From positions 1 through 58,574 of the forward strand of contig CAMKOM010000019.1 in the NCBI GenBank assembly GCA_946414435.1: 58,574 bases of DNA, in the 5' to 3' direction. A model generated the notes under the pieces. That model did not search any database, was not told the origin of the DNA, and was given only the letters and a program-made list of their open reading frames with translations. The stretch is from an uncultured Bacteroidota bacterium. Its GTDB lineage: Bacteria; Bacteroidota; Bacteroidia; Bacteroidales; SZUA-534. A program made the position numbers and the translations under genes. Below are positions 7,496 through 17,650 of this stretch, piece after piece (within the stretch, counting starts at the first letter, position 1; each line of letters starts with the position of its first letter).

Positions 7496-8254
7496 ATGTT
7501 GTGGAAAAAAACATTGGCCATAGTGGCCGGAACAATCACAATCTCAGCTTGCAGCGTCTATCACCCGCAGGCTGTCGACATTCCGCTTATGAGCCAGAGC
7601 GGCGAGACTAAAATTGATGCTTCGGTAAGTCTGTCGGGACACGTGATTCCTACAAAAATGGCACTCAACGCCACTGCCACCCACGCTTTCAACGATTGGA
7701 TAGCCGGGCAGGCGCACGTCAATTACGGCAGTGGAATGGGTGCGGCGCAGCTTGCCTTTGGCGCCTACAAACCGCTTGGCGAGCACGCTGTTTTCGAAGG
7801 TTATATGGGTTTGAACTCGGGCTTTATGAGCGTCGATAACGCGTCGGTGAGCAGCGAAGAGAATGTCGATGGCTCTACAACCACCACTCGGCACGCAAAA
7901 ACATACTCATACGATGGCCGATTCAACGTGCCGTTCAGCCAGGTGAACTTCGGTTGGCACGATTTGACACCTATTCATATCGATATTGGTGTTGGCTTTA
8001 AGGCCGGCTCTTACATTCCGAACCTTCATTATTACGAGTATGATAAGGATGAAGTGCGAATTGACGAGCGCACCGAGCATTACACCAAGCCGAATCTGCT
8101 TCTTGAGCCGCAAATGGTTCTGCGCTTGGGTTCGCAGCACGTGAAGTGGAATTTCAAGGCGGGCTTCTGCTATCTGAACGATATCAACGAGAGCCTTACG
8201 CACCTGACATACGACTTTTATAGCCTGTCAACGGGTATTCAGATTAATTTCTGA
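7496..8254 (+). CDS. Outer-membrane lipoprotein or small beta-barrel, function unknown
   Basis: 252 residues. The N-terminus MLWKKTLAIVAGTITISAC is a lipoprotein signal with lipobox ISAC. The mature part has alternating hydrophobic/polar strands (AQAHVNYGSGMGAAQLAFGAY, HIDIGVGFKAGSYIP) and ends GIQINF, the aromatic C-terminus typical of outer-membrane barrels, so a small 8-10-strand barrel is plausible. I do not recognise a named family. Monocistronic, with its own promoter and a downstream hairpin shared with the convergent gene. Confidence 0.75.
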   Translation: MLWKKTLAIVAGTITISACSVYHPQAVDIPLMSQSGETKIDASVSLSGHVIPTKMALNATATHAFNDWIAGQAHVNYGSGMGAAQLAFGAYKPLGEHAVFEGYMGLNSGFMSVDNASVSSEENVDGSTTTTRHAKTYSYDGRFNVPFSQVNFGWHDLTPIHIDIGVGFKAGSYIPNLHYYEYDKDEVRIDERTEHYTKPNLLLEPQMVLRLGSQHVKWNFKAGFCYLNDINESLTHLTYDFYSLSTGIQINF

Positions 8255-8273
8255 TTTTTAATGAGTTGAATAC

Positions 8274-8307
8274 AAAAATCGGCATTCTTCAGTGCCGATT
8301 TTTTTTG
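8274..8307 (+). terminator. Terminator after the 7496 lipoprotein gene
   Basis: AAAATCGGCA / TGCCGATTTTTTTT hairpin with an 8-nt loop and a T run on the plus strand. The A run on the left also makes it usable by the convergent gene ending at 8347. Confidence 0.85.
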
Positions 8308-8346
8308 TTTTCAATTCTACCTGCAAATGGTCCGGGCGGTGGCGGC

Positions 8347-9366
8347 TCAGTCGGCTTGTGCTGTGTCCGTTTGGCTAGTACGTTTACCTATAACTGTCAG
8401 ATATACAAGGCATATGGCGCCCACAATCAGGCAGAACCCATTGGTTGTTGAGTGGCTGATGAGTGCGAAAATCTTGCCGTCGGCCACCGGAATGCCGTAG
8501 AGCGCCAGCGTTTCGAAAACCATAAAATGCCACGGCCCGATGCCGCCCTGAACAGGCGCCAGCATTGCCAGTCCGCCCATAATGAACGCGGTGAGCGCGG
8601 CGCCCATTGAGAGCCCGGCTGTGGGGGCGAAACTGAAGAACGTGACGTAGAGCATTAGAAAGTAGGCCAGATAGATAAACACCGACTGCCCGACGAAAAT
8701 CCACGGATGTTCAAGCCGAGCTATCGATTTCAGTCCGTCCAAAAACTTCATTATCAAGCCGATAATCGGTTGAAACAGTTTTATTTGCGCAATGCGGTGG
8801 CGCAGTTTCCAAAGCAGGACAATGACGCCAATGCCCGCCACGGCGCCGGCAATCCAGAACCACGGCGAGAAGAGAAACGCCACTTTGTCGAGCATTGCTT
8901 CGTGGCCGGGCGCTTCGAAAAACGTCTTCAGAAAATCGAGTTGGAAAAACACCATTACGGCGGCAATCACAATCATTAGCAGCGTGTCAACAGTGCGCTC
9001 GACCACCACCGTGCCCAGCAGCACGGCAAACGGCACGCTGTCGGTTCGGGCAAGGGCTGTGCAGCGCACAATCTCGCCGCCGCGCGGAATTATCAGATTG
9101 GTGAAATACATTGCCATTACCGAGCAGAACGTGCGGAACCGGCCCGCCGAGTAACCCGCCGACTGTATGAGCATATCCCACCGCAGGGCGCGGCAGATGT
9201 GGCTCATTACGCCAAACGCAAGCGATAGCGCAATCCAACGCCAGCGAATGCTCGAAATCTGACTTGCAAGTGCCTGTAATTCAAAGTCTTTGTAGATATA
9301 ATAGAACACCGCCAGCCCGATGGCCAGGAACAGCAAATATTTGAGTACGCTTAAAAATTTTTTCAC
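8347..9366 (-). CDS. Lysylphosphatidylglycerol synthase-TM/UPF0104 flippase-like membrane protein
   Basis: About 339 residues with 8 or so hydrophobic helices. Features typical of the UPF0104 (YbhN/AglD-like) family are LRWDMLIQSAGY, TNLIIPRGGEIVRCTAL and APVQGGIGPWHFMVFETL. The family includes lipid-linked translocases and the TM half of MprF; the substrate here is unknown. A GTG start at 9366 is chosen over ATGs at 9465 or 9456 because a TATATTTG promoter lies at 9389-9396, so the upstream ATGs would not be transcribed, and the GTG start yields the family's usual N-terminus (KKFLSVLKYLLFLAIG). Confidence 0.85.
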   Translation of the reverse strand: MKKFLSVLKYLLFLAIGLAVFYYIYKDFELQALASQISSIRWRWIALSLAFGVMSHICRALRWDMLIQSAGYSAGRFRTFCSVMAMYFTNLIIPRGGEIVRCTALARTDSVPFAVLLGTVVVERTVDTLLMIVIAAVMVFFQLDFLKTFFEAPGHEAMLDKVAFLFSPWFWIAGAVAGIGVIVLLWKLRHRIAQIKLFQPIIGLIMKFLDGLKSIARLEHPWIFVGQSVFIYLAYFLMLYVTFFSFAPTAGLSMGAALTAFIMGGLAMLAPVQGGIGPWHFMVFETLALYGIPVADGKIFALISHSTTNGFCLIVGAICLVYLTVIGKRTSQTDTAQAD

Positions 9367-9388
9367 GACAATCTCTATTTCGATGTCG

Positions 9389-9396
9389 CAAATATA
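9389..9396 (-). promoter_or_regulatory. -7 promoter element of the UPF0104 gene
   Basis: Minus strand TATATTTG; it decides the GTG start at 9366 because the longer ORF would begin upstream of the transcript. Confidence 0.55.
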
Positions 9397-9475
9397 GGTT
9401 TTATATCGATTGACGAATGGTGTGAAAACTGATATTGAAATTGCGCAATCGGCCATAAAAACCACTAACTTTTTT

Positions 9476-9483
9476 TAGTTTTG
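9476..9483 (+). promoter_or_regulatory. -7 promoter element of the polysaccharide operon
   Basis: TAGTTTTG on the plus strand. The transcript would begin near 9490, so the ATG at 9489 is unlikely and the ATG at 9510 is used. Confidence 0.55.
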
Positions 9484-9509
9484 CACCGATGCTTTCACGT
9501 GGCAACAAT

Positions 9510-10103
9510 ATGGTTAAATGGTTTTTCGACAGAACGCTCTCGCTTGTTTTGCTGATGGCGCTTATGCCGATTTTGTTGCTTGTCGCAATCATTATTCTGT
9601 TGGCAAGCGGCGCGCCGGTTTTCTATATTCAGGAACGAATCGGACAAAATGCCAAACCATTCAAACTCATTAAGTTCCGCACGATGAAGGGCGAAGAAGA
9701 GAGCCCCGTGGCGGCGGCTGAACTGAACCGCATTACGCGCGTTGGCCGATGGCTGCGGCGCACAAAAATTGATGAACTGCCCGAGTTGCTCAACATTTTC
9801 GTGGGCGATATGAGTTTCGTCGGGCCGCGCCCCGATGTGGCAGGTTACGCCGATAAACTCGAAGGCGATGACCGCCGTCTGCTGACGATGAAGCCTGGAC
9901 TGACAGGCGTGGCGTCGCTCAAATACCGCAACGAAGAAGATTTGCTGGCCGCGCAGCCCAATCCGCAGGAATACAACGACAGGGTGATTTGGCCCGACAA
10001 GGTTCGGCTCAACCTTCTCTATATGGAACGGCAGTCGCTTTGGCTCGATGTCAAAGTGCTGATTTGCACTGCATTGGGCAAAACTGTGAAAGGCTTTGAA
10101 TAG
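9510..10103 (+). CDS. Sugar-phosphate transferase (undecaprenyl-phosphate priming enzyme, PglC/WcaJ-like)
   Basis: A 197-residue monotopic phosphoglycosyl transferase that moves a sugar-1-phosphate from a UDP-sugar to undecaprenyl phosphate, starting surface-polysaccharide repeat synthesis. One N-terminal membrane helix (LVLLMALMPILLLVAIIILL) is followed by the bacterial sugar transferase domain with KFRTM, KIDELPELLNIFVGDMSFVGPRPD and KPGLTG, all conserved. The compact size points to the PglC-type minimal form rather than the five-TM WcaJ form. First gene of a five-gene operon with gaps of 2-29 nt. Confidence 0.92.
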   Translation: MVKWFFDRTLSLVLLMALMPILLLVAIIILLASGAPVFYIQERIGQNAKPFKLIKFRTMKGEEESPVAAAELNRITRVGRWLRRTKIDELPELLNIFVGDMSFVGPRPDVAGYADKLEGDDRRLLTMKPGLTGVASLKYRNEEDLLAAQPNPQEYNDRVIWPDKVRLNLLYMERQSLWLDVKVLICTALGKTVKGFE

Positions 10104-10132
10104 TTGGTGGCTGGCCGCAAAACATTGATTCA

Positions 10133-11404
10133 ATGAGTATTGTAAAAAAAATATTCGGCAACACGATAATCAAGAACTTGAGTTATCTGGTCACAGGCAC
10201 CGCTTTGGCGCAGGTGCTGATAATTCTGTTCCAACTCATTCTACGCCGCATTTACACGCCTGCCGATTTTGGCGCTTTCGCAGTGTATATGAGCATTATA
10301 GGCATTATTGCTGTGATTGCGTCGCTGCGCTACGAGCAGACGATTATCCTGCCCGCCGACGACAACAAAGCCTACAATCTGCTTTATCTCTCGTTTGGCA
10401 TTGGGCTGATTGTGAGCGTTTTAACGGCAATTTTGCTTTTCGTGTTCAAGCAGCCGATAATGCGGCTAATCAATTTTCCCGAAAAGTATTCCTATTGGCT
10501 TGCATTTGTACCGTTATCGCTGCTGTTACTGACTATTTATCAGGCACTTAACTATTATCTGATTCGGCTGAAGCAGTTCCGCCTTTCGGCTTCGAACAAG
10601 GTTGAGCGCCGCATTGCCGAAGGCGTAACGCAAACAATTTCAGGCTATTGCGGCAATCAAACGGGGCTCGTTTTTGGCGACATTGCGGGGCAGTCGGTCA
10701 ATGCGCTGGCGGCTGGGCTCAAGGTGCACAAGTTTGTCGGCGGCCTGAAGTTGTCGTGGGCCACCATAAAAAGTGTGGCGGCCGAATACAAGAGTTTTCC
10801 GCTGCAAAACAGTTTCGCGGCGTTCCTGAACGCATTGAGCCTGCTTTTGCCCACCATTTTCATAAACCGCCTGTTCGACGAGCAGACCACAGGCCTTTTC
10901 GACCTTGCGCGGATGCTGATGATTATGCCGCTCTCGCTTGTCACCACGTCGATGGGGCAGGTGTTGGTGCAGCGATTCACCGAGTTGCGCAACAAGCGTG
11001 AGTCAATCCGCCACGATTTTTGCCGCATTGCCGCACTGCTGGCCGTTTTGGCGCTGCTGTTCGCCGTGGTGGCCTTCCTTCTGGCACCGTCGCTTTTGGC
11101 ACTTATTTTTGGCGAAACTTGGCGTGAATCAGGTATTTACGTGCGAATTATGGTTTGGGCGTTCGCGTTCAAATTTGTGGTGTCGCCGTTTAATATGGTG
11201 TTCACGGCTTTCGAGAAAATTGGCCGTTTGTCGGTTTGGCAGACTATCTATTTCTTGCTGATTTTCAGTCTGATATTCATTCCTGTCAGCGACATTTACG
11301 GCTTTCTGCGCTGCTATCTGGCGGTTGAATTGTTCAGTTACGCCATTGTCGCGCTGATGACGCTGAAAGTTGTCCGTGAGTACGAAAAATCAATAGCCGA
11401 TTGA
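10133..11404 (+). CDS. Polysaccharide flippase (Wzx-like, MOP superfamily)
   Basis: 423 residues and about 12 hydrophobic helices. The N-terminus (KNLSYLVTGTALAQVLIILFQLILRRIYTPADFGAFAVYMS) is characteristic of RfbX/Wzx polysaccharide transporters. It would flip lipid-linked repeat units to the periplasmic face. It lies between the priming transferase and two glycosyltransferases, which supports the role; substrate identity cannot be read from sequence. Confidence 0.88.
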   Translation: MSIVKKIFGNTIIKNLSYLVTGTALAQVLIILFQLILRRIYTPADFGAFAVYMSIIGIIAVIASLRYEQTIILPADDNKAYNLLYLSFGIGLIVSVLTAILLFVFKQPIMRLINFPEKYSYWLAFVPLSLLLLTIYQALNYYLIRLKQFRLSASNKVERRIAEGVTQTISGYCGNQTGLVFGDIAGQSVNALAAGLKVHKFVGGLKLSWATIKSVAAEYKSFPLQNSFAAFLNALSLLLPTIFINRLFDEQTTGLFDLARMLMIMPLSLVTTSMGQVLVQRFTELRNKRESIRHDFCRIAALLAVLALLFAVVAFLLAPSLLALIFGETWRESGIYVRIMVWAFAFKFVVSPFNMVFTAFEKIGRLSVWQTIYFLLIFSLIFIPVSDIYGFLRCYLAVELFSYAIVALMTLKVVREYEKSIAD

Positions 11405-11406
11405 TT

Positions 11407-12540
11407 ATGAACGTTTTATATCTGACCGAAGATTACATTGGCTCACGGGTTCACCACAACTTGTGCCGCTCAATTGTCGATGCTGATAGTCAGATAGATA
11501 TGACCGTTTTCGCATTCAATCGGCCCAATTATCCATTGCGCGACTTGCGCGGCACCTACAACGATGCCAATTATCGGCTGATTGAGTCTGCATTCGATGG
11601 TAATATGCTGATGTACAGAGCGTTGTTCCCGTACAAAATCAGATGCAAATACCGTCAGTTGATGCAAAAAGTTGATACTGCGAATATTGACCTTGTTGTG
11701 GCAAGCACCTTGTTTTCCGATGGCGCGGTGGCCTACAGGCTTTGGCGCGAGCGCGGAATCCCCTACGTGGTGGCGGTTCGCGGCACCGATGTCAATCTCT
11801 ACCTGCGCTTGATGCCGCAGTTGTATCACCTTGGCCGTCAGATAATTGCTAATGCCCGCAAGGCGGTTTTCATATCGCCCGTCCAACGTCGGAAATTTGA
11901 GAACTCGCTGGCTTTCAGGTGTTTGGCCGCCAACTTACAGCCGAAATTGGTAACCATTACCAACGGAATTGACCAAATTTGGATTGATAATCAATATTTT
12001 GCCGACGATAATCGCAATCCCGACACCATATTATATATAGGTGTGTTCGACAAAAACAAGAATGTGGCAACGCTCATTGAAGCCTGCAAAATAGCGCGCG
12101 AGCAGAATCCGCGTCTCACGCTGAATCTGGTTGGCGGTGGCGGCGCGTGTGAACCGCAGATAATGAAGCAGATAGCGCAAAATGCCGACTGGATAAAATT
12201 TCACGGCCCCGTTTACGACAAGCAGAAACTGATGCAGATTTGCCGCGAAAACGCCGTTTTTGCAATGATTTCAAAATCAGAGACTTTCGGCTTGGTTTAT
12301 CTGGAAGCGCTTACGCAAGGGCTGCCTGTTATTTATACTGATGGTCAAGGGTTTAGCGGCGTAATGCCCGACTTGAATGTTGGTTTGGCCGTCAATCCGA
12401 AAAGTGCTGCCGATGTGGCCGAAAAACTAAAAACAGCGCTTGTCAACAGAAAATCGATGGTGAATGATATACGGAAAGTGGATTTTGACGAATTTTGCTG
12501 GCCGAATAAAGCGCAAAAATGGTTAAGCGTCATTAAGTAG
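11407..12540 (+). CDS. Glycosyltransferase family 4
   Basis: A 377-residue GT-B enzyme. The C-terminal half carries ITNGID, ILYIGVFDKNKNVATLIEA, the nucleotide-sugar region LVGGG...IKFHGPVYD and the donor-binding E-x7-E segment (ISKSETFGLVYLEALTQGLPVI). The ATG at 11407 is taken as start; it begins 2 nt after the flippase stop codon (11402-11404), suggesting coupled translation. It probably adds one sugar of the surface-polysaccharide repeat. Confidence 0.88.
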   Translation: MNVLYLTEDYIGSRVHHNLCRSIVDADSQIDMTVFAFNRPNYPLRDLRGTYNDANYRLIESAFDGNMLMYRALFPYKIRCKYRQLMQKVDTANIDLVVASTLFSDGAVAYRLWRERGIPYVVAVRGTDVNLYLRLMPQLYHLGRQIIANARKAVFISPVQRRKFENSLAFRCLAANLQPKLVTITNGIDQIWIDNQYFADDNRNPDTILYIGVFDKNKNVATLIEACKIAREQNPRLTLNLVGGGGACEPQIMKQIAQNADWIKFHGPVYDKQKLMQICRENAVFAMISKSETFGLVYLEALTQGLPVIYTDGQGFSGVMPDLNVGLAVNPKSAADVAEKLKTALVNRKSMVNDIRKVDFDEFCWPNKAQKWLSVIK

Positions 12541-12544
12541 AAAA

Positions 12545-13543
12545 ATGGTACAACTTTCCGTCATAATTCCCTGCCGCAACGAGTCGAAATACATTGCAAA
12601 CTGCATTGAATCGATTGTAAATCAAGACTATCCGAAGTCGGATATGGAAGTGTACCTTGTCGATGGAATGAGCACCGATGGCACGCGCGACATTATTGCC
12701 GACTACTGTGCGAAATACGACTATATCCACCTGATTGACAACCCGATGTACTACGTTCCGTATGCGTTGAATCTGGGAATCAAAAAGGCTGTCGGCGATA
12801 TGATTATGCGCCTTGATGTCCACACAACCTACGACGCCAACTACATTTCGGTGCTGGTGAGTAAACTCAAGGAACTCGACGCCGACAACGTTGGTTGCGT
12901 CTGCCGCACCGATGTGCTTTCAAAAACGCCTAAATCGTTGGCAATCAAGGCAGTATTGAGTAGCAGATTTGGTGTTGGCAATTCTGATTTCCGCACGGGC
13001 GTAGCCAATGTGCAAATGGTTGATACAGTGCCGTTTGGCTGCTACAAGCGTTCGGTTTTCGAAAAGTACGGATTGTTCGACGAGCGTCTGGTTCGCAATC
13101 AAGACATTGAGTTCAACAAGCGGATTGTGAACGGCGGCGGCAGTATCTATCTGATTCCGCAGGCGCTCTGCACATATTACGCCCGCGACACCTTCCGCGC
13201 AATGAGTCGCAACAGTTACAGCAACGGCCGTTGGAACATTCTTACCGTGAAGATTACCAAGCGGTTTAGTTCTCTGTCATTGCGGCATTTCGTGCCAATG
13301 CTGTTTGTGCTTTCGCTGATTTGTCCGTTGGCTATGATGCCTGTCGATTTGCGGTTTGGATTGCTTTCGGCGGCTTCGGTGTTTGCATACACAATGCTGA
13401 CATTGATTATGTGTACAAAACTTATCGCACAGGGTAAAGACTTGAAAATAAAGCATTTGTTTGCTGCTTTTTTTGCTTTGCACTTGTCATACGGTTTTGG
13501 CTCACTGATTGGTCTATTCTCATTTCATAAGAAAATCAAGTAG
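12545..13543 (+). CDS. Glycosyltransferase family 2 with C-terminal membrane helices
   Basis: 332 residues. A GT-A domain at the N-terminus shows SVIIPCRNESKYIANCIESI, VDGMSTDGT and RLDVHTTYD (DxD-like), with QDIEFNKRI later as the acceptor-side motif. Three hydrophobic segments near residues 240-320 anchor it to the inner membrane. The arrangement resembles ExoA-type succinoglycan transferases. Operonic with the genes on both sides (4 and 2 nt gaps). Confidence 0.88.
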   Translation: MVQLSVIIPCRNESKYIANCIESIVNQDYPKSDMEVYLVDGMSTDGTRDIIADYCAKYDYIHLIDNPMYYVPYALNLGIKKAVGDMIMRLDVHTTYDANYISVLVSKLKELDADNVGCVCRTDVLSKTPKSLAIKAVLSSRFGVGNSDFRTGVANVQMVDTVPFGCYKRSVFEKYGLFDERLVRNQDIEFNKRIVNGGGSIYLIPQALCTYYARDTFRAMSRNSYSNGRWNILTVKITKRFSSLSLRHFVPMLFVLSLICPLAMMPVDLRFGLLSAASVFAYTMLTLIMCTKLIAQGKDLKIKHLFAAFFALHLSYGFGSLIGLFSFHKKIK

Positions 13544-13545
13544 TT

Positions 13546-14850
13546 ATGGATGGATTGAAAAAAAGTCTCTTTTTTCTGACAATGCTTACATTAGCTATTG
13601 TCGCCTTCTATCCTGTATGCTCCGAAGTGGCTGTAACTCTGCTTTTTGTAGTTGGTATACTTGCGCGTCGAGGAAGCGTTTTGCCGAAAATCGGCAATTC
13701 TTCTTTGTTGCCGGTACTTATGCTTGCTTTCTTTTGTGTTGCGGCCATAAGCCTATTGCTTAGTTTCGATAAAGCCGAGGGTGTGACCAATCTGCATACC
13801 TATATACCGTTTGCCGTATTCCCAATTTTGGCTATGTATTACGATAACGATTTGCAATCTAACAAAATACGGCTATTGAAGATTTTGTCAGGTGGAATAC
13901 TCGCGGCCTCGGCACTTTGTTTGATTTTGGCTATAATTCGTTCGTTCTACATAATCGATGGCCACTTGGTTTTCAATCCCTACATTAGTTACCGTAATCA
14001 GTTTGTATATACGTATCTATCAGTATTTCAATATACTAATACATTTGCCATGATGGCGGTATTTGTGGTGGCAGTAATGATTTGGACGCTAATGTTCCGC
14101 AATGTAAAACGGCGTAGATGGTTGATATATAGTGCAATAGCGCTATCGATATTGATAATTTTTCTGCTTTCGTCGCGAACCAACGTTTATGCGCTTTTCG
14201 CAGTGCTATACTATTCGGTCCTGATTTTCTATATTCGATATAAAAAATTGATACATAGTCTTTTATTGGCGCTTGGGGTAACGGGCTTGTTTGTCGTGTT
14301 CCAAACATGCAATTACCGCGTGATGAACCTTTCGCAAACTGTTACGAGCTATATTACCGAAGAAGACATTGTACTTGATAATGGTTACGTGGTGCAACAT
14401 CCCGAGAGTATCGAAGGCGTGAACATCCGTTTCAGAATGTGGGAGACAGGATTAAACCTAGTTCGTCAATATTGGGTAACGGGTTGTGGTATAGGTGATT
14501 ATAAAGTTGTTCTCCGCATTAACTATCTGCTCGATGGAATTGATGAGGCTTATCATAAATGTTACGACCAGCATAACCAATACATCGAGACGTTGGGCAC
14601 GTTCGGAATTTTTGGTTTTTGCTTGTTCACGGCTATTTTGTTATCTGCTCTTTATCAGGCATATAAACGACGCAATTACTTATTGTTCTGTACATTATTG
14701 CTGCTTGCGTTCAATATGATGCTCGAGTCGATGTTCAATCGCTACAGCGGCAGTTTGTTCTTTGTGGTCTCGCTTTTGCTGGCGTCCGCTGTTGGCGGCG
14801 AAACTCAAAAAGTGTGCGACAACAATCGCAACGAAGCAATAACACAATGA
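13546..14850 (+). CDS. O-antigen ligase/polymerase-like membrane protein (Wzy/WaaL family)
   Basis: 434 residues with about 10-12 hydrophobic helices and one large periplasmic loop (about 260-350) containing R-F-R-M-W-E-T-G and HNQYIETLGTFGIFGF, the hallmark of the Wzy_C/O-antigen ligase family. It would polymerise or ligate repeat units made by the upstream genes. Last polysaccharide gene before uvrA, 19 nt upstream, so uvrA may be partly co-transcribed. Confidence 0.87.
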   Translation: MDGLKKSLFFLTMLTLAIVAFYPVCSEVAVTLLFVVGILARRGSVLPKIGNSSLLPVLMLAFFCVAAISLLLSFDKAEGVTNLHTYIPFAVFPILAMYYDNDLQSNKIRLLKILSGGILAASALCLILAIIRSFYIIDGHLVFNPYISYRNQFVYTYLSVFQYTNTFAMMAVFVVAVMIWTLMFRNVKRRRWLIYSAIALSILIIFLLSSRTNVYALFAVLYYSVLIFYIRYKKLIHSLLLALGVTGLFVVFQTCNYRVMNLSQTVTSYITEEDIVLDNGYVVQHPESIEGVNIRFRMWETGLNLVRQYWVTGCGIGDYKVVLRINYLLDGIDEAYHKCYDQHNQYIETLGTFGIFGFCLFTAILLSALYQAYKRRNYLLFCTLLLLAFNMMLESMFNRYSGSLFFVVSLLLASAVGGETQKVCDNNRNEAITQ

Positions 14851-14869
14851 TTATTAAAGTGATATCGAA

Positions 14870-17650
14870 ATGAGCAATCAGTACATCGAAATAAAGGGCG
14901 CGCGAGTTAACAATCTGAAAAACATCGATTTGAAGATTGAGCGTAACAAACTGATTGTCATCACTGGACTTTCGGGCAGCGGCAAGTCGTCGCTGGCGTT
15001 CGACACGCTTTATGCCGAAGGGCAGCGGCGCTACGTCGAGAGTTTGTCGGCATACGCGCGGCAGTTTTTGGGCCGCATCAACAAGCCCGAAACCGAATAC
15101 ATCAAGGGCATTCCGCCCGCCATCGCCATTGAGCAGAAGGTTTGCAGCCGCAATCCGCGCTCGACAGTTGGCACATCTACAGAGATTTACGACTACTTGA
15201 AACTGCTTTTCGCACGAATCGGCAAAACCTACTCGCCAATTTCAGGGCAATTGGTCAAGAAACATTCGGTACAAGATGTTGTGGATTACCTACTTACGTT
15301 TCCCGAACGGACAAAGGCCATCATTGTGGCGCCGCTGAATCTGGCAAATGGCCGCACCATCGCGAAAGCGCTCGAAATACTTAAGCAACAGGGTTTTAGC
15401 CGCGTTGAAGTGAATGACGAGATTGTTGCCATCGACGATTACAAACCCGCGTCAAACGATGTTGTAAATATTGTTGTGGACCGCATTGTGGTCAGCAACG
15501 AACAGGACAACATCAGCCGTATTGCTGACTCGGTGCAGACCGCTTTTTTTGAAGGGATGGGGGCGTGCACGGTGAAGGTTTATCGTGGTGAAACTGTTGT
15601 CTGTCAGGATTTTTCGAATCGGTTCGAAGCCGACGGAATGACTTTTGTCGAGCCAACCGAGCACCTTTTCAGTTTCAACACGCCGCTGGGCGCTTGCCCC
15701 ACGTGTGGCGGTTTTGGCAGCACCATCGGCATAGACCCCGACCTTGTCATTCCCAACAAAAGCCTGTCGATTTACGAAGGCGCGATTGTCTGCTGGCGCG
15801 GCGAGAAGATGCAGGAATGGCTTAACAAATTGATTTACAATGCCGATAAGTTCGATTTTCCAATCCATAAGCCTGTCAACGAACTCACGCGTGAGCAATA
15901 CAATCTGCTTTGGACGGGCAACCGTTACTTCCACGGAATCAATGACTTCTTTGAATTTGTCGAGCAGAATTCCTACAAAATCCAATATCGCGTGATGATG
16001 TCGCGCTATCGCGGACGCACGGTGTGCCCTGCCTGCCACGGGTCGCGGCTCAAGCCCGAAGCCGAATATGTGAAAATCAACGGCTACTCGATTGTGGATT
16101 TGGTGAATATGCCTGTCAATGAGTTAAATAACGTTGTCAGAAATTTCGAACTCGACGCTCACGAAGAGAAAGTCGCAGGCCGTCTGTTGGTCGAAATCCG
16201 CAATCGGATTGGGTTCCTGAAAGACGTCGGACTTGGCTATCTGACGCTTTCCCGCACATCGTCCACGTTGAGCGGCGGCGAGAGTCAGCGCATCAACCTA
16301 GCCACATCGCTCGGCAGCAGCCTTGTCGGGTCGCTCTACATTCTCGATGAGCCTTCAATTGGTCTTCATTCTCGCGATACCGAATTGCTAATCAAAGTTT
16401 TACGCAACTTGCAGCGCATCGGCAATACGGTGGTTGTGGTTGAGCACGACGAAGACATCATCCGCGCCGCCGATGAGATTATCGATATTGGCCCGTTGGC
16501 TGGACGGCTTGGCGGTGAAGTTGTCTTTCAGGGCGACCATACGAAGTTAGAGTCTGAAAGTCAAAGCCTTACGGCGCAATACTTGACTGGAAAAATGAAA
16601 ATACCCGTGCCCGAAATCCGTCGCAAATGGCGCGATTACATCGGCATTGAGGGGGCTTGCGAGAATAATTTGAAAAACATCAATGTAAAGTTTCCGCTTG
16701 GCGTAATTACCGCTGTTACAGGCGTTTCGGGTAGCGGAAAATCGACTTTAGTGAACAAGATTCTTTACAACGCACTCGCCAAATACTTTGGCGGACAGAG
16801 CGATACGCCCACTGGCAACTTCCGTCGGATGTATGGCGACCTGAAGCGCATCAGTCGTGTTGAGTTTGTCGACCAAAACCCGATTGGACGCTCAACTCGT
16901 TCAAATCCTGCATCTTACATAAAGGCTTACGACGAAATCCGTAAACTTTATGCCGACCAACAGGCCGCCAAAATTATGAATATGACACCGTCGTTTTTCT
17001 CGTTCAACGTTGATGGCGGACGGTGCGAAGAGTGCCAAGGCGAAGGAAAAATCAAGATTGAGATGCAGTTTATGGCTGATGTTGAGTTGGTTTGCGACAG
17101 TTGCCACGGGCAGCGTTTCAAGCAGGTTGTGCTCGATGTGCGCTACCGCGATAAAAACATCAACGATGTGCTGAATATGACTGTGAATGAAGCAATTGAG
17201 TTCTTTGGCAGCGACAACAACGCAACCTGCCGACGCATTGTCGAGCGTCTGCAACCACTTGCAAATGTGGGACTTGGCTACGTCAAACTCGGCCAATCGT
17301 CGAGTTCGTTGAGTGGCGGCGAGAGCCAACGCGTCAAACTGGCGTCGTTCCTTGGTTCCGACGAGCCGAACGCGCCAACGCTCTTCATCTTCGACGAGCC
17401 AACTACAGGCCTTCATTTTCACGATGTTAACAAACTGATGGAAGCCTTCAACGCCTTGGCCGACCGCGGTCACACGGTGCTGATTATCGAGCATAATCTG
17501 GAAGTGATAAAATGCGCCGACTGGGTTATCGACCTTGGGCCCGAAGGCGGCGAAGCGGGTGGCAATGTTGTGTTTGAAGGCACGCCCGAAGATTTGGTGA
17601 AATGCGACGCTTCATATACAGGTAAATATCTGAAAGAAAAATTGTTATGA
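14870..17650 (+). CDS. uvrA: Excinuclease ABC subunit A
   Basis: A 926-residue damage-recognition ATPase of nucleotide excision repair. Two ABC modules: Walker [10 protein letters not shown] (near 34) and GVSGSGKST (near 618); signatures LSGGESQR near 467 and 813; Walker [13 protein letters not shown] and [12 protein letters not shown]. Zinc modules are visible as CPTCGGFG and CPACHGSR in the first half and CEECQGEG...CDSCHGQR in the second. Length is close to the usual ~940 residues and no key motif is missing. It overlaps the next gene by 4 nt (ATGA). Confidence 0.97.
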   Translation: MSNQYIEIKGARVNNLKNIDLKIERNKLIVITGLSGSGKSSLAFDTLYAEGQRRYVESLSAYARQFLGRINKPETEYIKGIPPAIAIEQKVCSRNPRSTVGTSTEIYDYLKLLFARIGKTYSPISGQLVKKHSVQDVVDYLLTFPERTKAIIVAPLNLANGRTIAKALEILKQQGFSRVEVNDEIVAIDDYKPASNDVVNIVVDRIVVSNEQDNISRIADSVQTAFFEGMGACTVKVYRGETVVCQDFSNRFEADGMTFVEPTEHLFSFNTPLGACPTCGGFGSTIGIDPDLVIPNKSLSIYEGAIVCWRGEKMQEWLNKLIYNADKFDFPIHKPVNELTREQYNLLWTGNRYFHGINDFFEFVEQNSYKIQYRVMMSRYRGRTVCPACHGSRLKPEAEYVKINGYSIVDLVNMPVNELNNVVRNFELDAHEEKVAGRLLVEIRNRIGFLKDVGLGYLTLSRTSSTLSGGESQRINLATSLGSSLVGSLYILDEPSIGLHSRDTELLIKVLRNLQRIGNTVVVVEHDEDIIRAADEIIDIGPLAGRLGGEVVFQGDHTKLESESQSLTAQYLTGKMKIPVPEIRRKWRDYIGIEGACENNLKNINVKFPLGVITAVTGVSGSGKSTLVNKILYNALAKYFGGQSDTPTGNFRRMYGDLKRISRVEFVDQNPIGRSTRSNPASYIKAYDEIRKLYADQQAAKIMNMTPSFFSFNVDGGRCEECQGEGKIKIEMQFMADVELVCDSCHGQRFKQVVLDVRYRDKNINDVLNMTVNEAIEFFGSDNNATCRRIVERLQPLANVGLGYVKLGQSSSSLSGGESQRVKLASFLGSDEPNAPTLFIFDEPTTGLHFHDVNKLMEAFNALADRGHTVLIIEHNLEVIKCADWVIDLGPEGGEAGGNVVFEGTPEDLVKCDASYTGKYLKEKLL

